Origin: Homarus americanus
Lineage: Eukaryota; Arthropoda; Malacostraca; Decapoda; Nephropidae
Length of the DNA stretch: 64,000 bases
Assembly (NCBI RefSeq): GCF_018991925.1
Contig: NW_024737042.1
Span: 17,317,678-17,381,677, forward strand
Direction: 5' to 3'
A program made the position numbers and the translations under genes. The notes under the pieces are model-generated. The model was not told the origin of the DNA. It did not search any database and saw only the letters and a list, made by a program, of their open reading frames with translations. How positions within the stretch are numbered: the stretch's first letter is position 1; each line of letters starts with the position of its first letter. This document shows, one piece after another, positions 10,501 to 22,511 of the stretch.

Positions 10501-11765
10501 CTCCTCTTCTAGGTTACTGACAAGTTTCTCCTGAGCTCTCCTTATTTTGTTATGAGCTATCACCAGGTGAACATCATCAGGTGTTATCAAACCACCGTCA
10601 ATCCAGGCAGCTGTTGCTATCTCGTGGCTTCTCTGAGATCAGTGTGGTAAGTGTCGCATGCTGGCCAGAGCTATGCTCGGGATATCTTCCTATTTCTGAA
10701 TCTTATGCCCGAAGGTTTGGGATCATTATTTTCTGGGTTAGGGACAAAGTCACCATCTCCTTGGTCAGCACCTGATCAGCCATGGGGGACATTAAACTCC
10801 CCTGAATCAGCTTGACCTGATCATCAGCTCATCCAATTCTGGGCCTTCTAAGCTCCCTTTTCTCGGCAACTCTTCTCTTCTGTCTCTCTGTGGCAGCCTC
10901 TCCCTGTCTCTTGACTGGAATGATTTTTGCTAGAAATCATGAGAGAGCCCCTATACTGCTGCCAGTCTTCTCTCTCTGTGCTTTTGACAAATGCCCAGTT
11001 CGATCACAGGGAATCTTCAGTCTGCTTGTAAATAGAGGAGATGTGGGCCCCGGATTTACAGTCACGATCAAAAATCCCAAAACCCAGGACAGTAGAGAAC
11101 AATTGGGCACTTGCAAGTAATTATGTCAAATAACTGGTCCAGTTGTTTAAGTAAAGCTGTCTTAACTGCAAGTTTTCCTCTCCCCAAGAGAGATATCTCT
11201 GCCTTTTTCCTTAGAACTGGCTAGCAGTCTTCAATTAATCTTCTTCTGATTTGTTATGACTGGAGGTTTGAACTGAGCGTTAGCCAGAGTGTACTGTGCC
11301 AAGACGCTTTGGTCATATCACTGGCAATGTCTTTTGTTTGTGTAAGTTCTGGTTCTTTTCACTGATTTGCCTGATTAAAACACTGTATCGCAAAGCATCT
11401 CTCAATGTAGGGAACCTGACTTCAGAGCCTCTCCCAGACCCAAGATAGTGACTGAGATGGCTGGATTTTTGGTTCCTCGTCCTGGACACAAGCAATTCAT
11501 CGCAAATATTATCAACTTATAAATGCATCAGAATCTGAAACAGAAAAAATATTGTTAGTTGGGATGTTAAAGAATGAAGTCAGAAAAGCAATGTTCACTA
11601 TTTAATTGTAATGCACTAATGCAGTTGCATGTTAGATTTTCGATAAATTTCAGGCTAAAATTCTACCTAGCAAAAGGTTGCAAAAATAATAAAACTGGAA
11701 ATTATTTTCATTTATATACTAAAATCTACCAAAAATTGATGTATTATTGTTTTAGCTGACCTTTC
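10501..11765. other. Element A 5' region, unassigned
   Basis: This is the region upstream of the recognisable transposase core inside element A. By position it should encode the N-terminal, DNA-binding part, but I find no zinc finger or HTH I would defend. The subterminal inverted repeat at 11,632-11,675 lies here. Confidence 0.4.
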
Positions 11766-11792
11766 CCTCCTATGACACCCTACTATAATATA

Positions 11793-13470
11793 TTCACTAG
11801 TATACTATATAAAGCACAAGAACAAAATATACCATACAGAAAAATTAGGTCAACAAGAATGAGCCAAGGTGATGACCAGAAAACTTAAAACATAACATAG
11901 AATAAAAGAAAGGAATATATAAGAAAATTATAGGGAGGAGGAGCAGGCCCAGAAACAGGTATAATGAACTATCTAGGAATGTTAAGAAAAATGTAAGGAA
12001 AGCAAAGAGAGACTATGAAATCAAAATAGCAAGAAAATCCAAGGCGAATCCCAAGGATTTTCCAGGTATATAGGACAAAGGTCAAGCACAAAGTTGGGCC
12101 TTAAAGTCAGGAGGAGAATTGATAAATGGCAGGAAGAAATAAGCAAAGCATTGAACAGCTACTTTTTTATCAGTTTCTTTACAGAAGAAATTTGTGATGA
12201 AATTCCAGAGGTGGAACTGATATTTATGGAAAGGAAGAAGAGAAATTAAAGAATATCACTATCAGAAAGAGATGTTCTAAGAAGATAAATAAACTAAAGA
12301 AAACAAAAATCCCCAGGGCCGGATGAAATTTTCCTTGAGTCTGAAAGAGTGTAGGGAAATAGATTAGCTGGACCCCTGCAAACTTATTTACAAAAATCAT
12401 TAGACACTGAGTTGTGCCAGACTCCAGTGGAAACAGGCAAATGTAGTAAATCTATATTCAAAAAAAGGGAGTATGTACATCAAAAGTCAAATTACCGGGC
12501 TGATCATTTGACGTCAGTAGTGGGGAAATTTCTTGAATCAATTATATAGATAAAGAACTGATCGCATCTAGAGAAAAGCAAATTAATATACGACTCTCAA
12601 ACATGTGGGTTTACAAGGAAAAATCTTGTCTAACAAACCGTTAACGTTTTTAGAAAGTCTTTGAGGTGGTAGATAATAATAAAATTAAGGGATGGTTTAC
12701 TTAGACTCTTAGCAAAGCATTTGGACAGAGTACCGCATCAGAGGCTACTGAGAAAAATTAAGGCTTGTGTATCGAGGGAAAGTTTAAATTGGATAAAAAT
12801 CATGGCTCACCGATAGAACCCAGAGGTCAGCGTAGATGGTGTAAAATCTGAGTGAAGTCGACTTGCGAAAGAGACCTAGGGGTACTTGTAAGCCCCGACC
12901 TACGGCTGGAAAAACAGTGCGTTAATGTTCGAAATAAGGCAAACAGAGTATTGATTTTATATCTAGAAGTGTAAGTAACAAGAGTGCAGAGGTCTTATTG
13001 CAACTATATCTGCGCCAGTCAGGCCGCACCTCGATTATGTTCAGTTCTGGTGCCCCTATTATAGAATGGATATAAATTCACTAGAGTCGGTAGAAGAATG
13101 ACAAAATGATTCCGGGACTTAGAAACCTTCCATATCAGGATAGGTTAAAGAAACTTAACTTGCATTCCTAGAAAGACGAAGATTGGTGGGAGACATGATA
13201 GAAGTATTTAAGTGGGTGAAAGGAATCAATAAAGGGATATAGATAAAGTTCTTATAATATCCGAGCAGGATAGGACTCGGAGCAACGGATCTGTTGATAA
13301 GTTTAGGTTTAGGAGGATAGGAAGAAACTGGTTCACAAATACGGTGGATTGAGTGGAACAAGCTTAGCAACTTTGCAGTAAGTGTGGGAACTCTGAAAGT
13401 TTCAAAAGGAGGCTAGATAGATTCATGGATGATAGAGAGTGGTAGAACTCCGACAGGAGGTGCCATGCAC
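11793..13470 (+). pseudogene. LINE linker, reverse transcriptase and C-terminus, decayed
   Basis: After the transposon A insertion the frame resumes as FTSILYKAQEQNIPYRKI. It continues through RNVKKNVRKAKRDYEIKIAR, ALNSYFF, SPGPDEIF (about 12,313), FLESI, TLSKAFG (motif A region, about 12,705) and, after a deletion removing the YxDD region near 12,840, ERDLGVLVSPDLRLEKQC (about 12,868), DKFRFRR and FKRRLDRFMDD (about 13,400). Stops and shifts are frequent. The missing catalytic box between about 12,835 and 12,860 is a real deletion relative to the copy at 3,265. Confidence 0.8.
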
Positions 13471-13516
13471 AGGCCAACCGGCCTATTGCAGACTCCTTAT
13501 TTTCTTATGTTCTTAT

Positions 13517-15831
13517 GTAAGTATCCCCACACACCACAAGTACCCCCCACACCACAAATACACCTAACACACCACAAGTACCCCCACACCAGACGTACCC
13601 CCACACACACCACACACGTATGCCCCACACACCACAAGTACCAACAGACACCACAAGTACATCCCCACACACCACAAGTACATACCCCACACACCACAAG
13701 TATCCCCACACACCACAAGTACACCTACACACCACAAGTATGCCCCACACACCACATACCCCAACACACCACAAGTACCCCCACACACTACAAGCACCCC
13801 ACACACCTCAAGTATACCCCACACACCAAAAGTACACCCAAAATACCACAAGTACCCACACACACACCACACTACCCACCCACACCACAAGTACCCCACA
13901 CACCAAGCACACCCCACACACCACAAGTACCCTCACACACCACAAGTCCAACACACCTTAAGTACACCGAATGCACCACATGTACCCCAACACACCACAA
14001 GTACCCCACACACCCCAGGTACCCCACACACTACAAGCAAGTACCCCACACTTAAATACCCCACACACCAAAAGTACACCCAAAATACCACAATTACCCA
14101 CCCACACCACAAGTACCCCCCACACCACAAGTACCCCACACGCTACAAGCACCCCACACACCACAAGTACACCCCTGCACACCAAAAGCACCCACACACC
14201 ACAAGCACCCCACACACCAGCACCCCACACACCACAGGTACCCACACACTACAAGTACTCCCACACACCACAAGCACACCCTGCACCCCACAAGTACACC
14301 CAACACACCACAAGCACTCCACACACCACATGTACCGACGTACACCACATCAAAAGTACCCCACACACCAAGTAGCCCCACACCACAAGTACATCCCCAC
14401 ACCACAAGTACCCAACACACCACAACCACAAGTACACCCAACACACCAAGTACACCCACACACCACACGTACACCCCCCAACACCACAAGTACACCCCAC
14501 ACACCACAAGTACCCCCACACACCACAAGCACATCCCCACACCACAGCACACCCAAGACGCCACAAGCACACCAAACACACCACAAGTGCCCCCACACAC
14601 CAAGCACCACCACACACCACAAGTACCCCCCACACTAAAGCACCCCCACACACCAGAAGCACACCCCACCCACCACAAGTACCCCCTGACACCACAAGTA
14701 CACCTAACACCCCACAAGTACCCCCACACACCACAAGTACGCTCCACATCCCATACCAATACACCACAAGTACATCCCCACACATCGTAAGTACATCCCC
14801 ACACACCACACGTAGCCCCACACACCACAAGTACACCCCACACACCACACCCCCACACAACGCAAGTACACCCCACACCACAAGTCCCCCACACACCACA
14901 AGTACACCACACACACAACAAGTACCCCCACCACAAGTACACCCCACACACCACAAGTACATCCCACATACCACAAGTACCCCAACACACCACAAGTACC
15001 CACACACCACAAGCACGCCCACAGGTACTTCCACACACAACAAGTACACCCCACACACCACAAGCACGCCCCACAGGTACTTCCACACACAACAAGTACA
15101 CCCCACGCACAACAAGTACATCCCCAAACAAATACACCCCACTTACCACAAGATCCCTACTTACCACAAGTACCCCACAAACCACAAGGCTCCTATACAC
15201 CACAAGTACACCCCACACATCATAGGTACCATCACACACCACAAGTACCTCCCATGCACCACAAGTACACCCACTTACCACAAGTACCCCACACACCACA
15301 AGCACACCCCACACACCACAAGTACCCCCACAAACAAAAAGGCCCTATACACCACAAGTACACCCCACTCATCATAGGTACCATCACACACCACACGTAC
15401 ACCCACTTACCACAAATACCCCCCCACCACCACAAGTACACCCCACACACCACAAGTACCCCTATGCACCACAAGTACATCCCACACACCACAAGTACAC
15501 CCCACACACCACAAGTACATCCCACACACCACAAGTACACCCCACACACCACAAGTACACCCCACACACCACAAGTACCCCTATACACCACAAGTACCCC
15601 CATACACCACAAGTACATCCCACACACCACAAGTACGCCCCACACATCATAGGTACCATCACACACCACAAGTACATCCTGCACACCACATTTTCACCCC
15701 ACACACCAAAAGTACCCCCACACCACAAGTGCGCGCCACACACAAGTACACTCTACAAACCACAAGTACCCCCACACACCACAAGTTCTCCCCACACATC
15801 ACAGGTACCCCCACACACAACACAAATACAA
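13517..15831 (+). repeat. Satellite 1 array, right arm
   Basis: The same unit family and strand bias as the left arm. It begins directly after the LINE tail. Landmarks ACATCGTAAGTAC (about 14,783), ACAAACAAAAAGGCCC (about 15,331) and CATCATAGGTACCATCAC (about 15,220 and 15,369) occur in the same order as in 5,686-6,360. Long minus-strand frames (up to 406 codons) are repeat artefacts. Confidence 0.97.
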
Positions 15832-15910
15832 CTACTTTGAAGTCACTCGGAATTGAGTCGGACTATCATCAAGCTATGTTACAATAGTGTGAGGTATTAA
15901 GGATGTCACT

Positions 15911-16510
15911 TACGTTGGTGAGTTCCTAGGTGGTTAATGAGGCCGATTAGGGACCGGCAGGGTCGTTCACAGATGTTGCACATGTGGGTCTTCATGTAGT
16001 GCCGGAGGGGCAGTGGCAGCGTCCTTCCGGCGTTGGCGTTTATCCGCCTTGTTATGCAGCCGGGCTAACTCGAAAGTAGTGACATCTCTTTGTGTGGTGC
16101 TCCTCCAAGCGTTACGGTGTGGAGTAATCGTGTCCCAGTTGAGGGGGTCGATTTGGCATATTTTCAGGTTTGTCTGGAGACTATACTTAAATATATTCAG
16201 TTGCCTGCCAGTGTAATGTTTGTTAATCGTTAGGTGACTGTAAAGTAACTGCTTTGGCAGTCTACTTCCCGTCCAGGCGGGTAACATGGATAGTCCAGCG
16301 TAGTTGTTCATGGATAATGGTAGCCTCGATGCTACTACAAATGGTATCAGCCAGAATACTGGCATTTGTTCTCTAGCCTTCCCAGTGAACTCGGAGGATG
16401 GAACGTAGACTACGTTGGTGAAAGTTTTCAAGTGCCTTGAGGTGTCGCCTGTATGTGACCCATGTCTCGCTGCCATATAACAGGGTGGGGAGGACCATTT
16501 GCTCGATATA
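15911..16510 (-). pseudogene. LINE 2 C-terminal region with zinc-finger-like end
   Basis: A minus-strand frame from 16,476 reads AARHGSHTGDTSRHLKTF, GRQLNIFKYSLQTNLKI and LNWDTITPHRNAWRSTT, a typical LINE region after the RT. It then continues in another frame to CNICERPCRSLIGLINHLG with a closing TH (C-X2-C...H-X3-H pattern) and a TGA at about 15,911. A frameshift is needed near 15,970. Confidence 0.75.
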
Positions 16511-16675
16511 CGAGTACGTGTATCTTTATAGATAATTTTAGATCCCTTCAGCAGAAGACATGGTTTTGGAGTCTACCAACGGTTAGAGATGCACATCTGA
16601 TCCGATGCTGAATCTCTCCATCGACGTCCGCGGTGGTGGATAGGTGGCAGCCGAGATACCGAAAGTGGGTAATCA

Positions 16676-17560
16676 TTACAGAGGTGTGTCTGAACTAGGG
16701 GCAGGCTGAAAGAGAATTTGAGTTTTACATACATTCACCACAAGGCCGAAGTGTGCATACACTTCTGCGTAGGTGTTCAGGATCTCCTGTAGGTCGTATT
16801 CAGTGTGAGCGTCAAGGGCGAAGTCGTCTACATACTGAAGTTCAGTAATGGAACCTGCCGACACCTTTGTTCCTGCCTGGAGTCATCTTATGTCGAAAAG
16901 ACCGTTCATACAGTATTCGACGTCCACCCCGCCGGCTAAAATGGGGCTGGCACGAGTAAGGAAGGCAGACAAGAAAATGGAAAAGAGAGTTGGTGCCAGT
17001 ACACACCCTTGCTTATCTCCCGTATGGATGGGAAAGAACTCAAACTGGGTGCCATTGCGCAGGACACTGCCGTTCATGCCATCGTGAAGTTGCCTCAAAA
17101 TGGCGATGAATTTTGGTGGGCAGCCAAAACGTCTGAATGTCCGCCAGAGACCTTCCCTGTTAACCGAGTTGAAGGCCTTGGTTAGGCCGATGAAGGCCAT
17201 GTGCAGGTCTCTGCACTTTTCCTGTATCTGGCTGGCAGCAAAGATCATGTCAGTGGTGTCAAGTGATGGTCTAAAGCCACATTGAGATTCTGGGAGGAAG
17301 TTTTCCACCTCAGGAAGAAGTCTGTTTACGAGGACTCGGGTGATAGTCTTGCCAGCTACGGACAGCAGCGAGATCCCACGGTAGTTGCCACAGTCTGACC
17401 GGTCTCCCTTGTTCATATAAATATTGACGATAAAGGCCACTTTAAGAGCTTCGGGGATTTCCTCCTTTTCCAATATATTCTCCAGGAGAGAGTGGAGTCG
17501 GCTGGTAAACAGAGGTCCTCCTGCTTTTTACACCTCGGCTGAGATTTCGTCAGGCCCTGA
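16676..17560 (-). pseudogene. LINE 2 reverse transcriptase
   Basis: The main open piece runs 17,473-16,883: IYMNKGDRSDCGNYRGISLL, SQCGFRPSLDTTD, AFIGLTKAFNSVNREGLW, then GDKQGCVLAPTLFSIF. After a break at about 16,880 the same frame gives LQYVDDFALDAHTEYD (16,860-16,676), with the catalytic YVDD box. In motif A the usual catalytic aspartate (family pattern AFDxVNR) is asparagine here (AFNSVNR). The protein would therefore be dead even without the frame breaks. Confidence 0.85.
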
Positions 17561-17730
17561 GGCTTTGTTATTTTTCATGTTTGATGGCAGTAGTTACCTC
17601 ATCTAGGGATGGAGGATAGCTGAAGTGGGTCAGCTCTGGATGCTGAGGAACCTGCTGGGTTGTGAGGACATCCACATCGGTGTTTCGGTTGAGCAGTGAA
17701 TGGTAGTGGTCTTCCCAGCCTTCTTCATCT

Positions 17731-18890
17731 TTAATTAGGAATTACCGTTGGATGGGCGGAGGAGGGCTGTGTCATGAGTGATTGGCCCATAAAATGTTTT
17801 AGTGGAATTGAAAAATTCGTGCATCTTGTGCTGATCTGCAAGTTTTTGTGTTTCACATGCTTTAATTTTAAACCAGTCGTTGTTCTGCCAGGCAGCAAGT
17901 TTATCATCAACGAGTACATTGATTTTCGGGTCATTTTCATCAAACAAGTCCTGGTGTATTCATTCGATCTGGCCGAGGGTCTTTCTGAAGGTTTTGCTAT
18001 GACAGTGTAGAAAATATTCCATTCGGCCCTGGGGTTTGGGTTGTTTGATGTTGGGTTGTTTATAATCCCATGTTCGAGCTGCTCTCTGAAATCATATGCT
18101 ACCGCTGGATCCTCCAGACGTTTAGTGTTAAAACCTCTTCTGGAGGCTTGGTGCCTTCGCCGTTTTGGGGCGACGTGAAGCGAGACCTTGGCTCTGATGA
18201 GTCGATGATCAGTGTCGCACTGGTCTGAGCCACGCATTGCTCGGGTGATGAGGACATCTCGGCGATCTCTTTTTCTGACAATGATGTAGTCAATGAAATG
18301 CCAGTGTTTGGATCGTGGGTGTTCCCACGAACTCTTGAACTTGTCGGCCCGCCTAAACAAGGTATTGGTGATAGTGACGTTGGGATTACACTTGCTATGA
18401 TGATTCAATGCTAACTCTGGCATTGACATCACCAAGGAGCACAACCTTATATTCTCTGGGGATAGAGGTTAGCACTGTCAATGTCAGCATAAAAGACTTC
18501 CTTGATGCCATCCTCTGCACCTATTGTTGGGGCGTATGCACTGATGAAAAAGGCATGACATGAGTGATTCAGTAGGACTCTGAGCATCATGAGGTGCTCG
18601 TTGATCCCAACCCTCATCTCAGATTGCCTGTGTAGGATGAGTTGGTGTTTGGCAAAGCCAACTCCATAAATGTTGTTTCTCTCTGCAGTAGGCTTACCCT
18701 TCTAGAATAAGGTTTTAGGCAGACCCCCTTTCTGTGAGTAGACCCTCGTCTGGAAGCCGGGACTAACTAATGGCTGCTATGTCGAAGTGATATATAGCCA
18801 GCTCTTTTGCCACAAGGGCAGTTCATCTTTCAGGACGCTCATTTGTGCCAGTATCCAGAAGGGTCCTGACATTCCATGCAGCGACCATAA
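17731..18890 (-). pseudogene. LINE 2 endonuclease
   Basis: A minus-strand start MVAAWNVRTLLDTGT at about 18,885 opens the EEP fold (WNVRTL is the usual first block). It is broken by stops at about 18,810 and 18,750. The C-terminal half is open from 18,444: NTLFRRADKFKSSW, HPRSKHWHFIDYIIVRKRDR, then CDTDHRLIRAKVS, where TDH replaces the usual SDH/TDH catalytic block. A linker follows to about 17,731. Confidence 0.8.
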
Positions 18891-19299
18891 GAGGTTGTAT
18901 AGTTTGTTTTTGTTTGGATATGTTTTCGACCGCATAAGGATGACTTTACTAGGTACGGTTGCCCACTCAGGTTTTTTTTTAGGCAGGTTATGTTTCGGGC
19001 ACCTTTTCTAGGGTGAGCAGAGTGGCGCCACGAAAGGGCTGCTCATTCGCACAGACAGGACCGGATTGCACTGCTGCCTTGATCCCAGTGCATAAACGAC
19101 CATCTTATCCCGCCCATGTGCAGAGTTGTGACTAGAGACTCCCGGCAGTCATCCCTGTCTGTCACCGTCGCCACTTGTCCGTCGCCATAGGGTTTTTGGG
19201 GTATAAGGCTTTGATGATGATGAGTATGATGAGCTGGTTGATGGCTGTGCGTGAGTTGATTTATGTGGTGAGGCAGGAGCGCAGACTGCAACCAACCCA

Positions 19300-19325
19300 C
19301 TCACCACAAGTACCCCCTGAATCTA
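19300..19325 (+). repeat. Satellite 1 remnant at LINE 2 right edge
   Basis: CACCACAAGTACCCC right after the LINE 2 leader shows that the satellite continued beyond the insertion before being cut off by the next element. Confidence 0.7.
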
Positions 19326-19429
19326 AGATTTTCTGCCTTTGCTCCCTTCCTCTTGCTTTTGGATCGACAACTACTCGTAGAATACAACCTCAATCCTCCA
19401 TGAGGGTAAGATGAAACTTCTTTGTAGGT

Positions 19430-20400
19430 ACGTCACCTGAAGTCAAATATCGATGGCTGAACGAGGCGGAAGAGAGATACCCAGACACTAACTTTCAGTT
19501 CAGAGCCAATACACAAGATCTCATGTTCTGCTTGAAAACGACCCGGCAACCATACGAGTTCTCACCAGTAGCATAGAGGGAATAACCATGGAACAACCAT
19601 CCCAACCATCGAGCAAGAAAACCATCTTAATCATGGGGCTTGACGCAGTACAAGACCCATGGAATACTGAAAGCTAATTCTAACATTAGAGGGACAAAAT
19701 GATTCATGGGCATGAACGCAGTCATTGCAGACTGGATTGGCTCGGGGGACCGACCCAAGAACCCTTCCTGTCCGTGGTGCCTATCAGCCTCTTTCCTTGA
19801 GGTGTTACATGTATCAACACTGGAGCCATGTGGCCCGAGTATGCCCCTCTACCAAACCGTGGCGATAACATGCAACACAGAGCTGTTCAACCCTTTCACA
19901 GCGGGAGGTAACCCTAAGCTGAATAAAATCTTCTGGTGGAAGACAGAATAAAATGGCAAGTGCGTGACACGCGGTGGAAGGGTTACTCGAGATAGGTTTT
20001 AAGGCGCAAATCAGATGGAGTTACTGTATGGTTCCCTGGCTGTCCAGAGGTCCTACACCCCCTCAGCACCCAGACCTGCAACCCATGCAGGTCTCAAGAA
20101 ACACTAATTCTACAAGGGATTCTCCTACGGCATGGGGAAACACAGTCGTACTAACACAACAGGTAACTGCCAACACCCCCCGTGAGCACGCACAAAATAA
20201 AGAGATTAGCGATTTAAAAAATTATATTAAAGAACGCAAAACCCAATTTGCAGCTCAAACGGATACGTTAAAGTGTCTCTGCGATGCACTACAGAAACAA
20301 AACATAGCCAACATAGAGCAGCAGCAATGGAAATTACAATCCAATTGAAGACATTCAAATGTCAGTACCATATGTGGAAAATCAAGTCATTTGGAACTCA
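19430..20400 (+). pseudogene. LINE 3 gag-like ORF1 with a zinc knuckle, decayed
   Basis: Plus-strand pieces in shifting frames: KYRWLNEAEERYPDTNFQF near 19,450, and near 19,800 RCYMYQHWSHVARVCPS, a CCHC zinc knuckle (C-X2-C-X4-H-X4-C) in which the second cysteine has become tyrosine. Near 20,200-20,350 there is a lysine/glutamine-rich, coiled-coil-like stretch (LKNYIKERKTQFAAQTD). ORF1 proteins of this kind bind the element RNA. A frameshift separates each piece. Confidence 0.6.
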
Positions 20401-20648
20401 TGTCCAAGTAGAGGAAAACAGTGATACTGGGTCATAGACATCGAAGATGAACAGATAATACTAGAAAATTATGATGATGTAGAGTGTCATAATAGTGTGT
20501 GCGAGTCCTCCGGTGAAATAAAACAAATGCTTGCTATTACATGCTCCAGAAATGTTTCTAGAAAACTAAGGCTCCTCCTGCCTAAGGTGGGGACAGAACA
20601 ATATAATATCTTAAATTCGCTGCGACTTCTTTCCAAGTATAGTGCGTA

Positions 20649-21660
20649 ATGGCCAGTGTTAATACCAGAAGGAGGTACAGGGAGGTGAAGGTGATGAGTT
20701 GGAACATCTCATCCCCCATGAAACGATATCCTGACCTTCACCACAAAGTGGTGACTGAGGACATCGATATTGTGTGTCTGCAAGAGTGTCTCACACCTAA
20801 TGGTACGCCCCCACCCAGTCTGCCCAATTATGTGTATCATGATCTTAGTTCTACTCATACATGTATTTCTTGTACCAAAAAAATACTACAACTTTCAGTA
20901 CCATGGGATCACTATCCACGTGGGTAACTCCACACTCAACGTGCCAAACGCCCATGCTCCCTCAGATCAGATTCAATACACAGATCTCCCAGACTTTGTA
21001 CACACTGAACCCATTGTTCTAATTTGTGACCTGAATACTAGACAAAAGAAATTAGGTGACCCCATCAATAACACCAATGGTAGGAGACTTTTCCCACTTC
21101 TCAGCATATATGAAGATGCTCAAATTATAGGTAATAATGAACCAACACACATCTATGGAGGGGCTCTAGACACGTTTAGTCACTGATCTCATATCTAATC
21201 AACACCCAATCCAAGCTTGTATATATGTGGCCAATGCCACCCCCACTGGCGGTAAACTCAACAGATGTAGACTCACAGTCAAGCAAGAACATGAAAGCCA
21301 GTTCATAGACTTCATCCATGACTGGTATAAGGATTACAAGCCTGACTAGTACCAAAGTCTGTATGATGATCTGATTGATAGGACTTATACATTCTTCACC
21401 AACAATGCCTCCACCAAAAAACAGAGAAAGCGTGGTCAGCATCCTGAGAACAGACAACAGCAGTGCAATGATGACCCCAAACTGAAAACAAAACAAAACT
21501 CAGGGCGAGAGTCAGGAGGGTGGGCAAAGGAGCGTGTAAACAAACTCAGACAAAATGGATGGGAAACATTTGTCAACACACTCCCCTCAGCAAAGCCAGG
21601 AAAGATATAAACACAATCAGAGGTAAAACAGTAGACACGTCTTTCACCTCAACCCGCTGC
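20649..21660 (+). pseudogene. LINE 3 endonuclease and start of linker
   Basis: The frame from 20,649 reads VMSWNISSPMKRY and DIDIVCLQECLTPNG, the N-terminal blocks of the EEP endonuclease. After a shift near 20,880 it continues NAHAPSDQ, VLICDLNTRQKKLGDP (catalytic GDLN-like step with G changed to C) and THIYGGALDTFSH to a stop at 21,186. The linker AKERVNKLRQNGWETF is readable up to about 21,600. RT is absent, so this is a 3'-deleted copy. Confidence 0.7.
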
Positions 21661-22200
21661 AAAAATCGAATGAGCTAATAACAAAGTGGGACTATATCTC
21701 TAGCTATGAATCTATGACATGATACTAACTAGGACTTGACAACTCCTTGATGCGAAGTCTGTAGAGGGAAGTAATCTCATTAACTTTATGCTGGGCAAAC
21801 AGCACGATTAGTGTGATATTCCATAGACTAGAGTAGGAGCTTGATGCCGCCCTCGCCAAAGTCTTGTGTCAACTATGGTTGTAGTCGAGTTGCCAATTCA
21901 TGAATATAATTTTCTTCATTATTTAAGCAGATAGACGAAAATTTGGAAACTTCTCATGATCTAAAATAATTATGAATAGTTTATTATTATAAAAATGCTA
22001 CCTTTGGTTTGTTTAATATTCATCCTGACAGTGATACAGCGAAAATAGATCCACCAATCACAATCACCTCTACATACAGTCTTACTTTACCAAGTATTGC
22101 TAGGTAAAATTGCGCGTAAGAGACCCAGGGTGGGGTGAGTGTATCTTTGGTTGACTGTACACGCAGCCTGTGAAAACCTCGGTTATATTATCTCCACTGA
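21661..22200. other. Unassigned stretch
   Basis: Nothing recognised: no long frame, no repeat, no RNA gene. Confidence 0.5.
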
Positions 22201-22204
22201 GAAA

Positions 22205-22511
22205 ACTAAAGGCGGCGGCACACAGGGCTCTTTCCTCCAAACATGTTTGGCAGACACGGTCCGGCCAGCGAAACGAAGAAACGTTTTGCGTCACACTGGG
22301 ATGTTTTGTTGGCGCATCTGCCAAACGCAACGTAAACAACAACAAAGCTTCTAGACGAGGTTCGCCATGGATCTCGTTACTACAGTTGAGGCCTTGCAGG
22401 ATTGATTTTATTGTTCTACAATTGCTGAAGCAAGTGAGGCGTCTGCAAAAGCTAAAGAAAAGACAATGGGTGCGTCGTGAAGTTTCTTTAAAAGTGGCGG
22501 CTGCTGGCTGC
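22205..22511 (+). other. Possible 5' remnant of a DNA transposon, cut by an LTR
   Basis: A 10-bp inverted pair GTTTGGCAGA (22,245-22,254) and TCTGCCAAAC (22,317-22,326) sits just before an ATG at about 22,367. The frame there reads basic residues (LLKQVRRLQKLKKRQWVRR), resembling the basic N-terminus of HARBI1-type nucleases. The LTR at 22,512 interrupts it. This is a weak reading; it may equally be chance. Confidence 0.25.

Larger units (their letters stand above)
8768..11781 (-). mobile_element. DNA transposon A with 11-bp target duplication
   Basis: The ends are inverted: AGGGTGTGTCATACGGAGG (8768-8786) and the reverse complement of CCTCCTATGACACCCT (11,766-11,781). A further subterminal inverted match lies at 8,888-8,930 and 11,632-11,675 (TTTTGCTAGGTA on both). 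The direct repeat ACTATAATATA flanks the element (8757-8767 and 11,782-11,792). Dropping the element and one copy of the repeat leaves the LINE linker in frame (DYNIFTSILYKAQE), so this is a clean insertion. It encodes a decayed transposase on the minus strand that is homologous to the one in B1. Confidence 0.85.
7549..13516 (+). mobile_element. CR1/L2-like LINE, nearly full length, split by transposon A
   Basis: One plus-strand LINE is recognisable in order: ORF1 esterase part, endonuclease, linker, (transposon A), linker, RT pieces, C-terminal region, and tail ending in TTTTCTTATGTTCTTATG at 13,516. Satellite 1 abuts both ends, so the LINE sits inside the array. Its C-terminal region matches the LINE at 2,384-3,540. 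Many stops and indels make it inactive. The esterase-type ORF1 with an EEP endonuclease is the CR1/L2 arrangement; the clade is inferred. Confidence 0.85.
15840..19300 (-). mobile_element. LINE 2 inserted in satellite 1 (craniofacial-development-protein-2-like endonuclease type)
   Basis: A minus-strand non-LTR element with 5' leader (19,300-18,890), endonuclease, RT and C-terminal zinc-finger parts. Satellite 1 lies on both sides: up to 15,831 on the left, and one remnant unit CACCACAAGTACCCC at 19,300-19,318 on the right. The clade is uncertain; the endonuclease resembles proteins often annotated as craniofacial development protein 2-like. It is inactive, with many frameshifts. Confidence 0.8.

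Noticed and set aside
8768..11781. Calling element A a hAT or P element
   Set aside because: Motifs partly recall hAT, but the 11-bp duplication does not fit the 8 bp of either superfamily, and no BED or THAP finger is visible.
14094..15314. 406-codon minus-strand protein
   Set aside because: The same satellite 1 artefact in the right arm.
20649..21186. Host endonuclease/phosphatase gene
   Set aside because: The block order and the gag-like upstream region mark it as a LINE endonuclease, and it breaks into frames without splice sites.
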